DNA of 64,000 nucleotides from positions 42,007,873-42,071,872 of the forward strand of contig JAJLRJ010000008.1 of assembly GCA_024195265.1 (NCBI GenBank), given 5' to 3'. The translations under genes and the position numbers were made by a program. Source of the stretch: Dendrophyllia cribrosa (Eukaryota > Cnidaria > Anthozoa > Scleractinia > Dendrophylliidae). The notes beneath the pieces were generated by a model. The model was not told the DNA's origin, did not search any database, and saw nothing but the letters and a program-made list of their open reading frames with translations. Below, piece by piece: positions 12,165 through 23,611 of the stretch (positions are counted from its first letter, which is position 1; the number at the start of each line of letters is the position of its first letter).

Positions 12165-14517
12165 GAATTATCGACTGGATAATAAATAACCTATTCCGTT
12201 TTGAATATCCTTTCTTGTACAATAATTATTGATCGATAGCTTGCCATGTTCCTTTTAAAAAGACCTTTTTCAGCTGGCACAATGTTTGTAGCACAGAAAC
12301 AAATGGCCAATTGTTTCAAGAAAACTCCCGTCCCCCAATAAAACTTTAAGCCACGAAATAACGAACATTTTGGTTGGAGAAAATGCTAATGGTATTGAAC
12401 AATTTGGATCATAGAAAAACAATTATTTTCTCCTTTACTTCCCATAAACACTCGACTGCAACTTCAATTCAAAAACCATCTCCCTTATTTTTGCTTTTAA
12501 TGTTTTGTCCTGTGCTACATCAAATGTTATCCGAAAAAGGTCTTTTCTACATAATTTAAAAGTGATGATAATAGCCTATTGTAGTATTAAGACCCAATGT
12601 CTGGTTATAAAACATAACTAAATAGATTTGCTATTTCCCTTGAATCATAATTTAACGTTTTCTCGAAGTGAACAAAGAACACAGGTTATACAGACCAGAA
12701 AAACAAATCCTTTATAAAAAAATACAACTGAAATGTTTTTACAGTTTTTCATATTGCAAGGAAAGTTGTGCAAAAACCAAATATTTCGTTTATAATCATA
12801 AACTGTCCACTTTGAGTGTTAACACGAAAACAACCTTATAAACAATACGTCAAAGAAAGTCAACCTTCTTTTAGAAAATACGCGAATGATCTCTGTTATC
12901 TTATACACAAATGTACCAATAGTTAAAGTGAAATACTTTTAGAGCATAAGTAAAAAGAGCCAATGGCCTAAGCCTGATTTTCTTAACAAAGTTTCGATAT
13001 GTTGTTACACTGAAGACAAATGTTCTCTACAAAACCTTATTTGTAGCCAAAAATTTGAACAATTGCAACTGATTGTTTTTTAAACATTTGTAATGAAATA
13101 ATATAATTTTCGACCATGCACGATTGTCCAGAAATGGCCAAAAAACTACACTAATGAAGTCTAAAAACATTTCCTCTCGTTCATACGAGTTTGTTGGTGC
13201 CAAGATTGTTTACAGTAAATTTAAATCAAAAGGTGATGAAAACTTGCTAAATCTTTTCTAGTCTTTTGTGTGTTTTCATGCTAATTTTCGAGTTAAATTA
13301 CAGTCATTTCCGGGTGGAGCGGAACTCATTTGTAAAACTACACTGATGAAGTCGAAATGTTTTGTATCTCATTAATGCGTTTTGATTTTGTTGGTGCCAA
13401 GATACGTTTCAGTAAAATCGCAGGCGATAGAATCTTGCTAGTTTTCCTATCATGACATTTTTAGTAAAAAATTAAATTTGTAGCAATATCATGATAGCAA
13501 TACATGTATTCTGCCAAGAATTTACGTCTATGTATCTGATGGCAATATCTACCGAGTCGTCGACCTTAGAAAGCTTATTTTCTCAACAACAAACATAATA
13601 ATTTAAGCTAATTTACATCTGATTTTGTTTATATTGTATAAAATGGTCAACACAACAAACTATCGAATGAAATTATAGTCGTCCTAAACTAAGGAAAAAA
13701 TTACATCTTTATATAGTCAAATAACTTTGTCGTCTTCGTAAGTTTGCACATGACGTCATGAAAATTCAAAAATCTAAACTATACTACAAGTTGCTTCCGA
13801 GTTGTAAAGGTTTGAAATGTATTACGCAATTCGTCGTCAGATAAGAAAGTTATTTTTGCATTATAGATGCTTACAAGTCAATTTAAGAGAACTTTTAGTG
13901 AATCCAATATTTTGTGATGAGATTTTTGGTGTACTGAAACACTGATGACAACTCCATACACTTTTACTAAAAAACGTACGGCTTCAAAATTCAAATTATT
14001 TAATTAATTTAAAATTCATTAACATTTTGGAATCGAAATCTGTTTATCACTGCTTCTAAATTTTTATACGATGTAGGTGCAAACCAAGAATAGCAACTAC
14101 AACCCAGGTAAAAACATAAGCCTGACTTGATCAAATTGTTTTGGATTAACAGCCGAAAATTTCTCGGAAATGCTCTCATAATTCGTTTAACGTCATTGCC
14201 ATTGCCATGGTAACTGATCGAATAAAAAGTATTTCTGTTAACTTTATACCTGGTTTAAATCTTAAAGCGATGTTATTTCAGTTTCTAAAACTGAACTTGG
14301 AAGGTATTACGATTGAGAAATCTTTTCGAGCCACTTTAAGGTTTTTGGCATTGCACAATCTAATTTGGGCAGAATTTTAGTATTTCTAACGCTCCAAAAC
14401 ACACGTGGGAAGATTCGTGTTTTACCTAACTAGAAGATTTGCTCAGTTCTGTTTCAATAGCACGTCTAAAATTGAAAGTTAGCGTAAAAAAGCACATAGG
14501 ATCCTATATATATATAT
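12165..14517. other. AT-rich stretch, no gene recognised
   Basis: Contains a diverged tandem pair (13143-13262 and 13336-13440, both with GTTGGTGCCAAGAT) and the right arm of the 8.8-14.1 kb inverted repeat. No frame has recognisable motifs. Confidence 0.5.
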
Positions 14518-14576
14518 AGAATGAGTTGTAATTATCAAGACATGGAGTTGGAAGCTTGATAATTACAACTCATTCT
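14518..14576. repeat. Perfect 21-bp-stem hairpin
   Basis: AGAATGAGTTGTAATTATCA (plus A) and its exact complement are separated by a 17-nt loop. A TA microsatellite abuts the left side, and a second TA tract lies at about 14676-14688. It could be a small RNA precursor, a foldback remnant or a template-switch product. Confidence 0.8.
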
Positions 14577-14869
14577 ACATTAACCTTTTCAAGCTACAAG
14601 ATCGCACTTTACTAGAGTGATCCTCTGTCTTCGACAAGGCATACAGCATTGTTTGAGAGACCTGTCACAACACTATATATATATATATAGCCCTTCAATG
14701 GCTAAAAATATATTCATCTTCCAAATGTTTTTCTTCATTCACACCACACGTAATTTAAATGGACAGAACTACACACTTAATCAATTACATTCACTTTTAA
14801 ATGAATATTGTGAGTATTTTATTTTTGCATGAGCGCCATTTTGGTATGAAAAGCTCTCAAAATCTGTAA

Positions 14870-16990
14870 CAAGAGAAAATGAGTTTTCAGCAAAATTACT
14901 CGATTCAGACTGCTTTAAAATGAAATATTTGTTTTGTATTGGTGAAGGAAAACTACACATAAGTCTCGTCTCCTGTTCTTCATTTGCTTAAATTTATGTC
15001 CAAAATTGTCTCTCCATTTACACCGAGTAAGTAGATCGCATGAAAAGAAATCCACTTCTAGCAAAAGAAACCTTATCTTTTACAATGACATTTTGGTATG
15101 ATCACCTCTCAAAGAGTAACAATGGAAAATGAGTTTTCAGCTAAAACAACTTCACAAAAGTACTTAAGGTGGCTCCGTTGTTATTTCGGGCGCACTCGTC
15201 TATGACAAACTTTGGGTCATAACTTTTCCGGCTCTAAAGCGATGCTTCTAAAACTTTGTGAATACTTACAGCTATTATTTAGCAATAATATGATAAAATT
15301 CGATTTTACTGGAAAAAAATGGAGAAATAGTTGTTGGGATTATAAGCTGCTCCGCATTCGGCTCAGGCGAAGCTGACAAGCAGTTTTCAGAGTTTTGTTT
15401 ATGAGAGTGATATGAAATGAGCACGTGTGTAATTTATTCTAAGAATTCGCACCTTTATAAGGGGGCGAGCAAAATATGCACAGTAGTTACCCCAGGAGGG
15501 GAGGGAGCATGTACGCTCCATTAGAAGTTTCCATGGGGTGCAATGTTTTTAAATGCGGGGACTACGCGCGCATATCACGTACTCCCCCCTTACAAAGGTG
15601 GGAATTCTAAGAAAAAATTCCACAGGTGCTCATTTCGTATTCATAAACTTTTGCTTGTCAGCTTCGCCTGATCTCAGATGCGGAGCAGTTTATAATCCCA
15701 ACAACTATTTCTGCAATTGAAAGCCCTTTTAAGCAAGAAACAATCGATGCAACAGTATTGCAGTACCTTGAAATTCATGTGGAAGGAGTTTGACACCAAA
15801 CTGCTGGATAATTTTTGAAAAATAATGGAAAACGCAGCATTGGAGATTTGAGCAGGTTTTGGAGCATTTTTTAATATTTACGGAACTAGTGAGTACTTTT
15901 TAACGGTTCGCACGATTTGCAATCGGCTTAGAAGTTATATTTAGCAAGCATTGGGAAGGCTTCTCCCATGCCAGAAATTTGGGTTCGTGGATTGTTTTGG
16001 CAAAGAGCCTCAAGGTTTTGAAATTTCAAGAGAATTTTAGGGTTAAATTTTGATGGCCTTAATACTTCCGCACTTCTGCTCCAACAATTTTACTGAATCT
16101 TGGTAAGGGTATGTATTAAGTCAATGTAAGCTTATTCCAGAAATTTAACACAAATATAACAGCAAAATTTTTCACGGGGTGCGATTTTGTTCAAAACGTG
16201 GGGTTCATTTAGACCCGATTATCACTATATGTATTTTTTCCCAGTGAAATCAAATTCTATCATTTTATTGCTAAATAATAGCTGTAAGTTTTCGTAAAGT
16301 TTTATAAACATCGCTTTATAGCCGGAGAAGTTATGACCCAAAATTTCTCATAGACGAGTGCGCCCGAAATAACAACGGAGCCACCTTAAATCCGAGCCCG
16401 TTTTAGACGAGGAAAACTTTTGCAAAAGACCCTTCCACTTCTAACACTTCTAACCTTATCTTTTGCAATGCCATTTTTCTATGATAACTGACTCTCAAAG
16501 ATAAAAACAATGGAAAATGAGTTTTCAGTTAAAACAAATTCACTGACAAAAGTATTTGAATCAGCCTGTTTTTGGACCCTTCCTTGCTTCAATGTCTAAG
16601 CATTTAGCTCCAAAATTTGTTCATTTACGCCACGAATTAACAAAATCAAAAGAACTGTGCACTAAATCATAGTCCACTTCTACTCCTACTATGAGCAAAA
16701 CCTTTTTTTAAAACGAAATGCTTGTTTTTGGAACCCTTCAGTGCCTTAAATGCTAAACATTTAGCTCCAAAATTTGTTCATTTACGCTACAAGTAAGAAC
16801 TGAATAAGAACTGCACGCTAAATAAATCACACTCCCACTTCTATTTCTACTATGAGAAAAACTTGTTTTTAAATCATTCAGCGCCTCAAATGGTAAACAT
16901 TTAGCTCCAAAATTTGTTTATTTACGTTACGAGTAAGAAAATGAAAAAAAAGCACACTAAATCATAGTCCACTTCTAAAACAACATGAAA
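14870..16990 (+). repeat. Diverged tandem array of about 150-bp units, interrupted by a MITE
   Basis: The core ATTTAGCTCCAAAATTTGTT recurs near 16605, 16760 and 16900, with a diverged unit near 14985. GAAAATGAGTTTTCAGCTAA-type segments recur near 14875, 15125 and 16512. The 15164-16389 element was inserted into this array, so neighbouring units act as an empty-site reference. Confidence 0.7.
15164..16389. mobile_element. TTAA-flanked non-autonomous DNA transposon, 1226 bp, copy 1
   Basis: Begins TTAAGGTGGCTCCGTTGTTA and ends with the complement. Terminal inverted repeats extend about 150 bp (through the AGCGATG and AGCAATAATATGAT segments). No coding frame. A second full-length copy is at 56116-57298, with the same interior (including CCCCAGGAGGGGAGGGAGCA). 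Confidence 0.9.
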
Positions 16991-17202
16991 AACCAGTTTT
17001 GAGCCAAAATAACGAATTCAGAAAAGTACTTCAGACAGTTCTAGAATTTTGCCAATCAAAACGAGATCCTTGTTTTGTTTTTGTGGTCTGTATAACTAGC
17101 CTAATTAACTGGAAATACTCGGAGTTTCCCCAAACCAGACATTAAGGTTTCGTAACCTACATATAAGCTACCATGCAAGGTAAGTAAAGAGAACATAGAC
17201 CT

Positions 17203-17547
17203 TTAACAGCTTTCGATGTGAAAATTCCTTACCACCCTTTCTGCCCAGATTAAGCCAAATTTCTGAAATTTGCCAAATATCTTCATTGTTTTTTCAGAAA
17301 AGCCATAAAATTGTGACTTAAATGTAGTTTGCAAGGGTAAAGTCTTTGTTCTCTTTATTTCATAACTAATTAACGATTGATGATGAAAACGAGTGAACTT
17401 TAAGGTGGCAGTATCAACCAAAACTTTTTGAATCCTACGCATCAAAAAAACAATATTTCGTACCTTTAACGCTTGGCTGCAGTAACTTAAAAAACTTTGA
17501 AGCAATTTTCTTTTGCGTCGCTTTCGATAAAAAGCAGTGATTTGCAA
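17203..17547. other. Open frame overlapping a MITE, not supported as a gene
   Basis: A 114-residue minus-strand frame with no recognisable domain overlaps the short TTAA-flanked element and a flanking inverted repeat (AAAGAGAACATAGACC near 17187, partner near 17340). I regard it as chance. Confidence 0.4.
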
Positions 17548-17582
17548 TGTGAGTTTTTCATAACCTTACAGTGCCACCTTAA
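17400..17582. mobile_element. Short TTAA-flanked MITE, 183 bp
   Basis: Begins TTAAGGTGGCAGTATC and ends TACAGTGCCACCTTAA. The first 11 bp match exactly in inverted orientation. It shares TTAAGGTGGC with the 1.2-kb family, but the interior is unrelated. Confidence 0.6.
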
Positions 17583-17904
17583 AAACGTCACCTTCCATCG
17601 CCAAAAGAAATTGTTGCTATGGTAACCAAAGGTTATGAGCTTTTTGATCTCGTATTCATGATAGTGGAAAGAGACCTTGAGCGATCGTGGCCAATTGGAA
17701 TTGAAAATCTATTTGCTTTTGTTATCATAATTAACCAAGACGGATACAATTTGTTTTGATGCTTTTAATAGAATATTAAAACAGAAACAAAGCCAAATAA
17801 CTAAGCAAATCAATAGTGTTTAATAATTTGCTGCACGAGATCGCTCAATGTTTGATCACCAAAAATGGTGGCTGAGATTAACTGTCATAATGTTATAATG
17901 TTGA

Positions 17905-18975
17905 AGATAACGAACAGTACTTTCCCGTGGTGCTGTATGTTATACTTTGCAAGGTGTTTCTAACTTTTAAGTCTGTATGAAATCCCACAGTGTGACCATT
18001 TCAATGAAAGCTATTGAGCAGTACATTCCTGTGGTGCTCATGTTTGTTATGCTGTACAAGGTGGTTTGAACTTTTGAGTCTGTGAATGAAATCCTAAAGT
18101 GTGACAATTCAAATGAATACTATTGAGCAGTACTTTCCTGTGGTACTGTTTATTATGCTGCACAAGGTGGTTCTAACTTTTGAGTATGTGAATGAAATCC
18201 TAAAGTGTGACAATTCAAATGAAAGCTACTGAGCAGTACTTTCCTGAAGTATTGATTATTATGCTGTACAAGGTGGTTCTAACGTTTGAGTCTGTGGATG
18301 GAATCCTAAAGTGTGACCATTCAAATGAAAGCTACTGAGCAGTACTTTCCTGAAGTATTGATTATTATGCTGTACAAGGTGGTTCTAACTTTTGAGTCTG
18401 TGGATGGAATCCTAAAGTGTGACCATTCAAATGAAAGTTACTATGCAGTACTTTCCTGTGCTGCTGTTCGTTATATTGTACAAGGTGGTTCTAACTTTTG
18501 AGTCTGTGGATGGAATCCTTAAGTGTGACCATTCAAATGAAAGCTACTGAGCAGTACTCTTCTGTGGTGCTGTATATTATGCTGTGCAAGGTGTTTGTAA
18601 CTTTTGAGTCTGTGGATGAAATCGATGTGTGAAGAAATGAAAGCTAATGAGAAATACTTTCATGTGGTGCTGTTCATTATCCTGTTCTAGGTGGTTTCTA
18701 TTAAACGTCCGAGTCTGTGTGACCATTATTCAAATGAAAGCTATGAAGCAGTATTCTCCTGTGGTGCTGTTTATTATGCTGTACAAGGATGTTTTTAACG
18801 TTTGAGTCTGGATGATATCCTAATTGTGACCAATCAAATGAATTCTATTGAGCAGTACTTTCCTGTGCTACTGTTGTTTATTACGTGGTCTGTAAGGTGG
18901 ATTTAACAGAGTCTGTGGATGAAATCCCACAAGCATAACTATTGAAATGAAAGCTTTTATCCTGTGCAAGGTAGT
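17905..18975 (+). repeat. 106-bp tandem array, about 10 copies
   Basis: GAGCAGTACTTTCCTG recurs at 18231 and 18337, and at 18443 as a variant, exactly 106 bp apart. Each unit also carries TGTACAAGGTGGTTCTAAC and AAATGAAAGCTA. Central units are most alike and outer ones diverge and vary in length, as in an array growing by unequal exchange. Short frames inside follow the period and are not genes. Confidence 0.9.
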
Positions 18976-19719
18976 TTTGAATTGGTCAGCCACCATTTTT
19001 ATCGCTTTAATGTTAAAATTTCCAAAAACATCTTATCTTTGTAGCATTTCTTCCTGACGCATTGATTCCATGTCGATTGTCCTCTGAAGATTCTTTCCTC
19101 CTCTCTTCACATCCGACTGCATTAGTTATTCTGAAAACAAACATGAGATAAATTCATTCGGTGCTCATTTTGTTCGTTGTTTCTATAAAACACAAGACTC
19201 GTAAAAAGTCCAAACGCAAGTACAAGTTACAATTGCTCTTTCGTTCTTTTTATGAAGTCTTGTGCTTGCGTCGCTGTTGAAAACCGGCCGAAACAACACT
19301 AACTTTATATTTTCAGTTGGCATTGTCCGTATACTGATTAATAAAAGAACACTGGATAAAAAATATATGCACAAGCTTCTCTTATCAATTTACACACCAA
19401 TTTCCAATAAACGAGGCTGCTTCCACAAAGTTAACAAGATTAAACGTTATTCCAAGAAGCCAAACTTTTGTCTTAATCATTTCTGCATTTTTGGCAACCA
19501 AAAATCTTTATTTTTGCGCTGGTCCAGCTTGCAAATAGAAGCAACACTGTGGCGTTTATCAAATGAAATCAAGCGAAAAATTTTCCAGTCGAATTTTAAA
19601 CTAAAGCGACGTTCTAGGAACACGTGGCAATTATTTCGAGCAACGCTTTGAGTGTTCTTTAAATTAATGGGACAAACTTTTAAACACTAATGAGACTAAT
19701 GTCTGAAACAAGCGCTCAC

Positions 19720-19955
19720 CTTCGTTTGTACTTGTTTGAAGATTTTTTCTCTCAATTCGTCTCTTCTTTGCTGCTCGTGTAACTTCTAAATTCAAGAAAA
19801 GGACAACATCCGTCAGTGAGCGTATTCGGGACAAAATTTAATCACAAAATTTAATTTAAATAATTTCCGAAACCAGTACTCACCTACGGTTGTACAATTT
19901 TGAAGACTTCTTTTCTTCAGTGCTTCATCTATTCTCAATCCCTCCGTGTGACTTC
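19720..19955 (-). other. Tandemly duplicated exon-like segments, unknown
   Basis: On the minus strand two intervals (19955-19884 and 19785-19720) have acceptor-like ends (TCTTAAAG, GAATTTAG) and GTGAGT/GTGAGC donors. They resemble each other (GAAGT-ACACG at the start, AGTCTTCAAA-like near the end) with an offset of about 170 bp. The second encodes a charged helix-like stretch (KLHEQQRRDELREKIFKQVQ). A weaker third copy may lie near 19130. No gene was assembled. Confidence 0.3.
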
Positions 19956-20564
19956 CTTTAAGAGAAGGGCCCCATCCTTACATCTCCGTGTCTTGACTCG
20001 TCTGCGACCTTGCTTAGTTGGTGGCAAATTCTAAAAATTCACATGAATATGCATTAGAAATTGGATCCAATCGCTGAAAAGCACGGTACAGATTTGACAC
20101 CTTTCCCCTCAATGAGCGAATTAAGAAGCGCGAAACAACATTAATACTGCTTTTATAATTAACACAACCTGTGTTTGCTGTGTATTTTTTCCTTCGATAT
20201 TTAATGGAGACCGCAAACTACTATCTTGCCCAACACTAATAAATATCTCCATCTTTGTTTCTGCTTATTTTTAAATTATAATTTCCCTTAATTTTTTTTA
20301 TCTAGTGAATAAAACAATAATAATAATAGTATTTTTTATTGTAATTATGAAATTAGAAATAAGGGTGATACCATAATATGTACCCTTCTCCTCTCCAGTA
20401 CTAAAGAACTTTGTATAACGTTGTATGATTTTTAATAACATATGTTATATTTTTGAATGTAAAACTAATTATTTATGGTTTGTTGAAAAAAATAAAATAT
20501 GTGACACTGTCAGCCTGAAAGAAATTCTGGGAAGTCAGCATTTTTGTTGAAAAAGAACAATCCT

Positions 20565-20645
20565 TGGTGTTCGGACAGGACTCGAACCTACGACCCTTCG
20601 ATGACTTATCCTCTCTTCTAACCACTCGACCACCACGCTGCTGGT
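20565..20645 (-). repeat. tRNA-like SINE or tRNA pseudogene
   Basis: On the minus strand, TGGTCGAGTGGTTAGAA (A-box) and GGTTCGAGTCC (B-box) have tRNA-like spacing with a long middle region, as in serine/leucine-type tRNAs. The outer bases do not pair well. Pseudogene or SINE head is more likely than a functional tRNA. Confidence 0.5.
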
Positions 20646-20866
20646 TGAGCAAACCTCAATTTTTTAACATAATAAAATTCATGCGCTTATTCTACACCCT
20701 GTAGTAAGCCTATAAAATCACTCGCTTGAAAATAATTTGAGAATCAACGATAATGGTAAATTCAGACGAGGGACTTTATTGAAAGTCTAAAAGGAGAACG
20801 GGTTGGCGAAAAAGCGAAGAAAACGAGGGGAGACTGGACTCTCTTTCGCGCTAATCCCTCTCCGTC

Positions 20867-21825
20867 AGCACTCGCGCGCAATATTTCAGTTACGTTCTAA
20901 TTCGCTACGCTCAAACTAACGTAAATTATTTTCCCCTTAAATACTACAACAAGTACATAACCACAACAACTTTGATGGTTGGTTGTTCAGGCAATCCAAT
21001 AACTGATCGACGTTTATTGACTTTAGTACAGGCAGTGACAAGTAACAAATACGGTTAGACCTACCATAAACCAATGCATGTACGCTAGAAAAGTTACATT
21101 GAATGCGCTATAACCCCAGTTGGCTAGTTATTTGTAAACGCTTGGAAACGTCTTCTAAAACATACATGTCCTTCGCACTATCAGACCTCCACCGACCATG
21201 AAGCTTAAGTAGCCTTTCTGATACATTAGAACTATTACTGACAGCGGAGGTATCGCCTCCAGATCTTAAACTATGAAGACTGTACATCTTAGGATCTAGG
21301 CCTAATTCTTTGATACAATCAGCACTCGCGCGCACTCGCGCGCACTCGCGCGCACTCGCGCGCACTCGCGCACTCGCGCGCAATATTTCAGTTACGTTCT
21401 AATTCGCTACGCTCAAACGAACGTAAATTATTTTCCCCTTAAATACTACAACAAGTACATAACCACAACAACTTGATGGTTGGTTGTTCAGGTAATCCAA
21501 TAACTGATCGACGTTTATTGACTTTAGTACAGGCAGTGACAAGTAACAAATACGGTTAGACCTACCATAAACTAATGCATGTACGCAAGAAAAGTTACAT
21601 GGAATGCGCTATAACCCCAGTTAGCTAGTTATTTGTAAACGCTTGGAACCATCTTCTAAAACATGCATGTCCTTCGCACTATCAGACCGTACCTCCACCG
21701 ACCATGAAGCTAAAGTAGCCTTTCTGATACATTAGAACTATTACTGACAGCGGAGGTATCGCCTCCAGATCTTAAACTATGAAGATCGTACATCTTAGGA
21801 TCTAGGCCGAATTCTTTGATACAAT
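20867..21825. repeat. Direct duplication of the recombinase 3' end, about 495-bp period, with a CGCGCACT array
   Basis: The block from CGCGCAATATTTCAGTTACG (about 20877 and 21379) through the recombinase C-terminal coding region is present twice with few differences. At the junction, 21323-21380 is a 10-bp array of CGCACTCGCG units. The upstream copy joins the array straight onto the recombinase C-terminus. Confidence 0.8.
21060..21330 (-). pseudogene. Tyrosine recombinase C-terminal fragment
   Basis: On the minus strand this encodes the end of a DIRS-type tyrosine recombinase: the H-x-LRSGG box (SLHSLRSGG) with catalytic His and Arg, then LLKLHGRW (second His) and AKDMYV (likely nucleophile Tyr). 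It ends at a stop near 21108. The upstream part of the frame is only translated CGCGCACT repeat, so this is a fragment created by the 495-bp duplication. Confidence 0.75.
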
Positions 21826-22550
21826 CCTTAAAGATCTCTCTACATACATCTAGTGTATAACAACTTTACTCCAAAACACTTGTTAGAAGATTTGAACAGC
21901 CTTACCGGCCTGAAACGTGCAACGTTACTGGTAACATTTACCTCACCCCTGGCAATATAGCGCTCTAAAAGCGCAACAGGGCAATAAGTGTTACCAAGTA
22001 ACCTCTTGATGTAAACAAAACTACCCGCGCGATAAACGTCGTTTTTCGCACGGGAAACAAACACTCTTAAATAATCGGGCAAAAACTCTAATGCTGCTCA
22101 GCTCGTCAGAACGGGAAAAACCCGCAACCCCCAAGGAACAGATACAAGCTATACGCAAGTCCTTCAAATTAGCTGATGGACGAGCATACCTTTCAATAAT
22201 ATACTTCTAATAACATCAACGGAAACAGGCGCTTTCTTAACAGCTACTGGTTTAAAACGCTTAGCCGCTTCTAGCAAATTATGGCAAACTGCACTATCAA
22301 ATGAATTGCTTCCGCTGTATTGAATATAGCATAAGAGTTAGAAACTGACCTTGTAAACCTTATATAGGTAAGCGGCTGCGAGAGTGACAGGAAAAGGAAG
22401 CACGAGCCGAACGTTGGACGAGCCACGCCATTTTATATATCTCTTCGCTGTGGAATCAGCCCTAGATTTCAGTAATGTCGAGAGAAAATCCTTTAATTCT
22501 GGCCTTACGCTAGCCGGCAGGCGATTCCAATGACCATCCGCTTCGAACAT
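21640..22550 (-). pseudogene. Tyrosine recombinase, decayed copy A
   Basis: Minus-strand copy of the recombinase present more intact at 23.6-24.5 kb (constant offset 1921 bp through the N-terminal part). It contains the N-terminal SAM-like exon (about 22550-22350; LPASVRPELKDF, SRADSTAKRY), a degraded middle with small deletions around 22085-22210 that remove the region of the first catalytic Arg, the PDYLRVFV...YCPVALLERYIARG core, and an in-frame TAG at 21840-21842 before the H-x-LRSGG segment. Not functional. Confidence 0.75.
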
Positions 22551-22796
22551 CTGCAATGAAAAAACGATAACGATAAAAGAAAACATGAACCCAAACTGCG
22601 CGGACAACCGCACAGCAAAGAAAACTAGCAGACTATCCATGCACGCAACTGCTATGAAGGCAATAGGCAAGCTCTCCAGCCGGCGATGCAATTTTCCCTT
22701 TCGTAAACAAGCGATGCCATTTTAGCGACACTTAGAAAATGTTTCACCAATAATCGAATTTTTTTTTCTATAAGAAAAAGAAAAATGAATTAATAA

Positions 22797-22870
22797 CTGA
22801 GAATCGAACCTAGAACCTTTTGCATGCTAACATCTTTCCTTCATCACTAGACCACTGGGTTGATCTAGTA
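22797..22870 (-). repeat. tRNA-like SINE head (duplicated copy 1)
   Basis: Minus strand: A-box-like TGGTCTAGTGATGAAGG and B-box-like GGTTCGATTCTCAG. It lies inside the duplicated recombinase block; its twin is at 24718-24791. Confidence 0.5.
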
Positions 22871-23103
22871 AACTCCCAAAAAAAATGTATTATAAAAGGT
22901 GCTTTTCTTAATGATACATCTATAATGGATGATCCTGTCCCTAAATCTAACCTAATCGCGAATCTAGCTTAGGTCTAATAATCGCTTTGCCTAGGCCCAA
23001 TTTTATCTAATAATGATAGCCTAATTTCGTTCTAATCCAGGCACAAACAAGAGAGAAATGGCATCGACCATTACAAAAGGCCTGGTTATGAATAAATGCT
23101 AAT

Positions 23104-23440
23104 TGCGTCGACGAAGGAGACGCTTCCTAATCTTGTCGGCTAGGCGGAACGAATCGAGAAAAGTTTCGGTACCAAATCTGCGCCATCTTAAAACGTCACA
23201 ATAGTATCCAGCATGCTTAGCGCGTCGTCTAGGTGGAACGAATCGAGAAAAGTGTCGGTACCAAATCTGCGCCATCTTGAAACGTCACAATAGTATTCAG
23301 CATGCTTAGCGCATCGTCAAAAGTCACAATATTATCCCGCATGCTTAGCGCGTGTTTTGAACCAGAAACATGCCTGAAACGCGAATGCCATGTCACAACG
23401 AGGTACCTAAGGAGACGCACTTTAATCTGTGATTACTTCT
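23104..23440. repeat. 337-bp segment unique to duplication copy A, with internal 89-bp repeats
   Basis: Copy A holds this block between ...AATGCTAA and TAATAATAATAATCAT, where copy B runs straight through. Inside, GAACGAATCGAGAAAAGT and TTCGGTACCAAATCTGCG recur about 89 bp apart (23147, 23236), with a third partial unit from about 23300. It is either an insertion in A or a deletion in B. Confidence 0.7.
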
Positions 23441-23611
23441 AGTAATAATAATAATCATTGCATCGCATGTTTGCGAAAGGGAAAACAGCGCCGGCGATAT
23501 TGTTACAATAGACCAATTTCGATATGTTAAAATTTATACTTGGCTCCGAGGCTTGGGGGAATAAAACAAAAGAAATCACGTTGAGGTTCAGCGTTGAATT
23601 ATTTATTATTC

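Larger units (their letters stand above)
8815..14110. mobile_element. Large element or duplication bracketed by diverged inverted repeats
   Basis: Segments of the left arm (about 8815-9440) recur inverted in the right arm (about 13735-14110). Examples are the GCACATGACGTCAT region, TTGCTTCCGAGTTGT, the TTATTTTTGCATTATAGATGC region and TCGAAATCTGTTT. Arms are several hundred bp long and clearly diverged. The interior of about 4.3 kb holds a candidate exon (10316-10399), E2F-like repeats and an inserted palindromic MITE (11645-12164), but no transposase I recognise. It may be a long-TIR non-autonomous transposon or an old inverted duplication. Confidence 0.45.

Noticed and set aside
14506..14517. 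TATA-box-like sequence
   Set aside because: It is a TA microsatellite with no gene start downstream.
18313..18501. Small plus-strand frame in the 106-bp array
   Set aside because: Its peptide is a direct readout of the repeat and breaks with array divergence.
19262..19651. 129-codon basic frame
   Set aside because: No domain, no splice or promoter support, AT-rich composition; chance frame not excluded, so not called.
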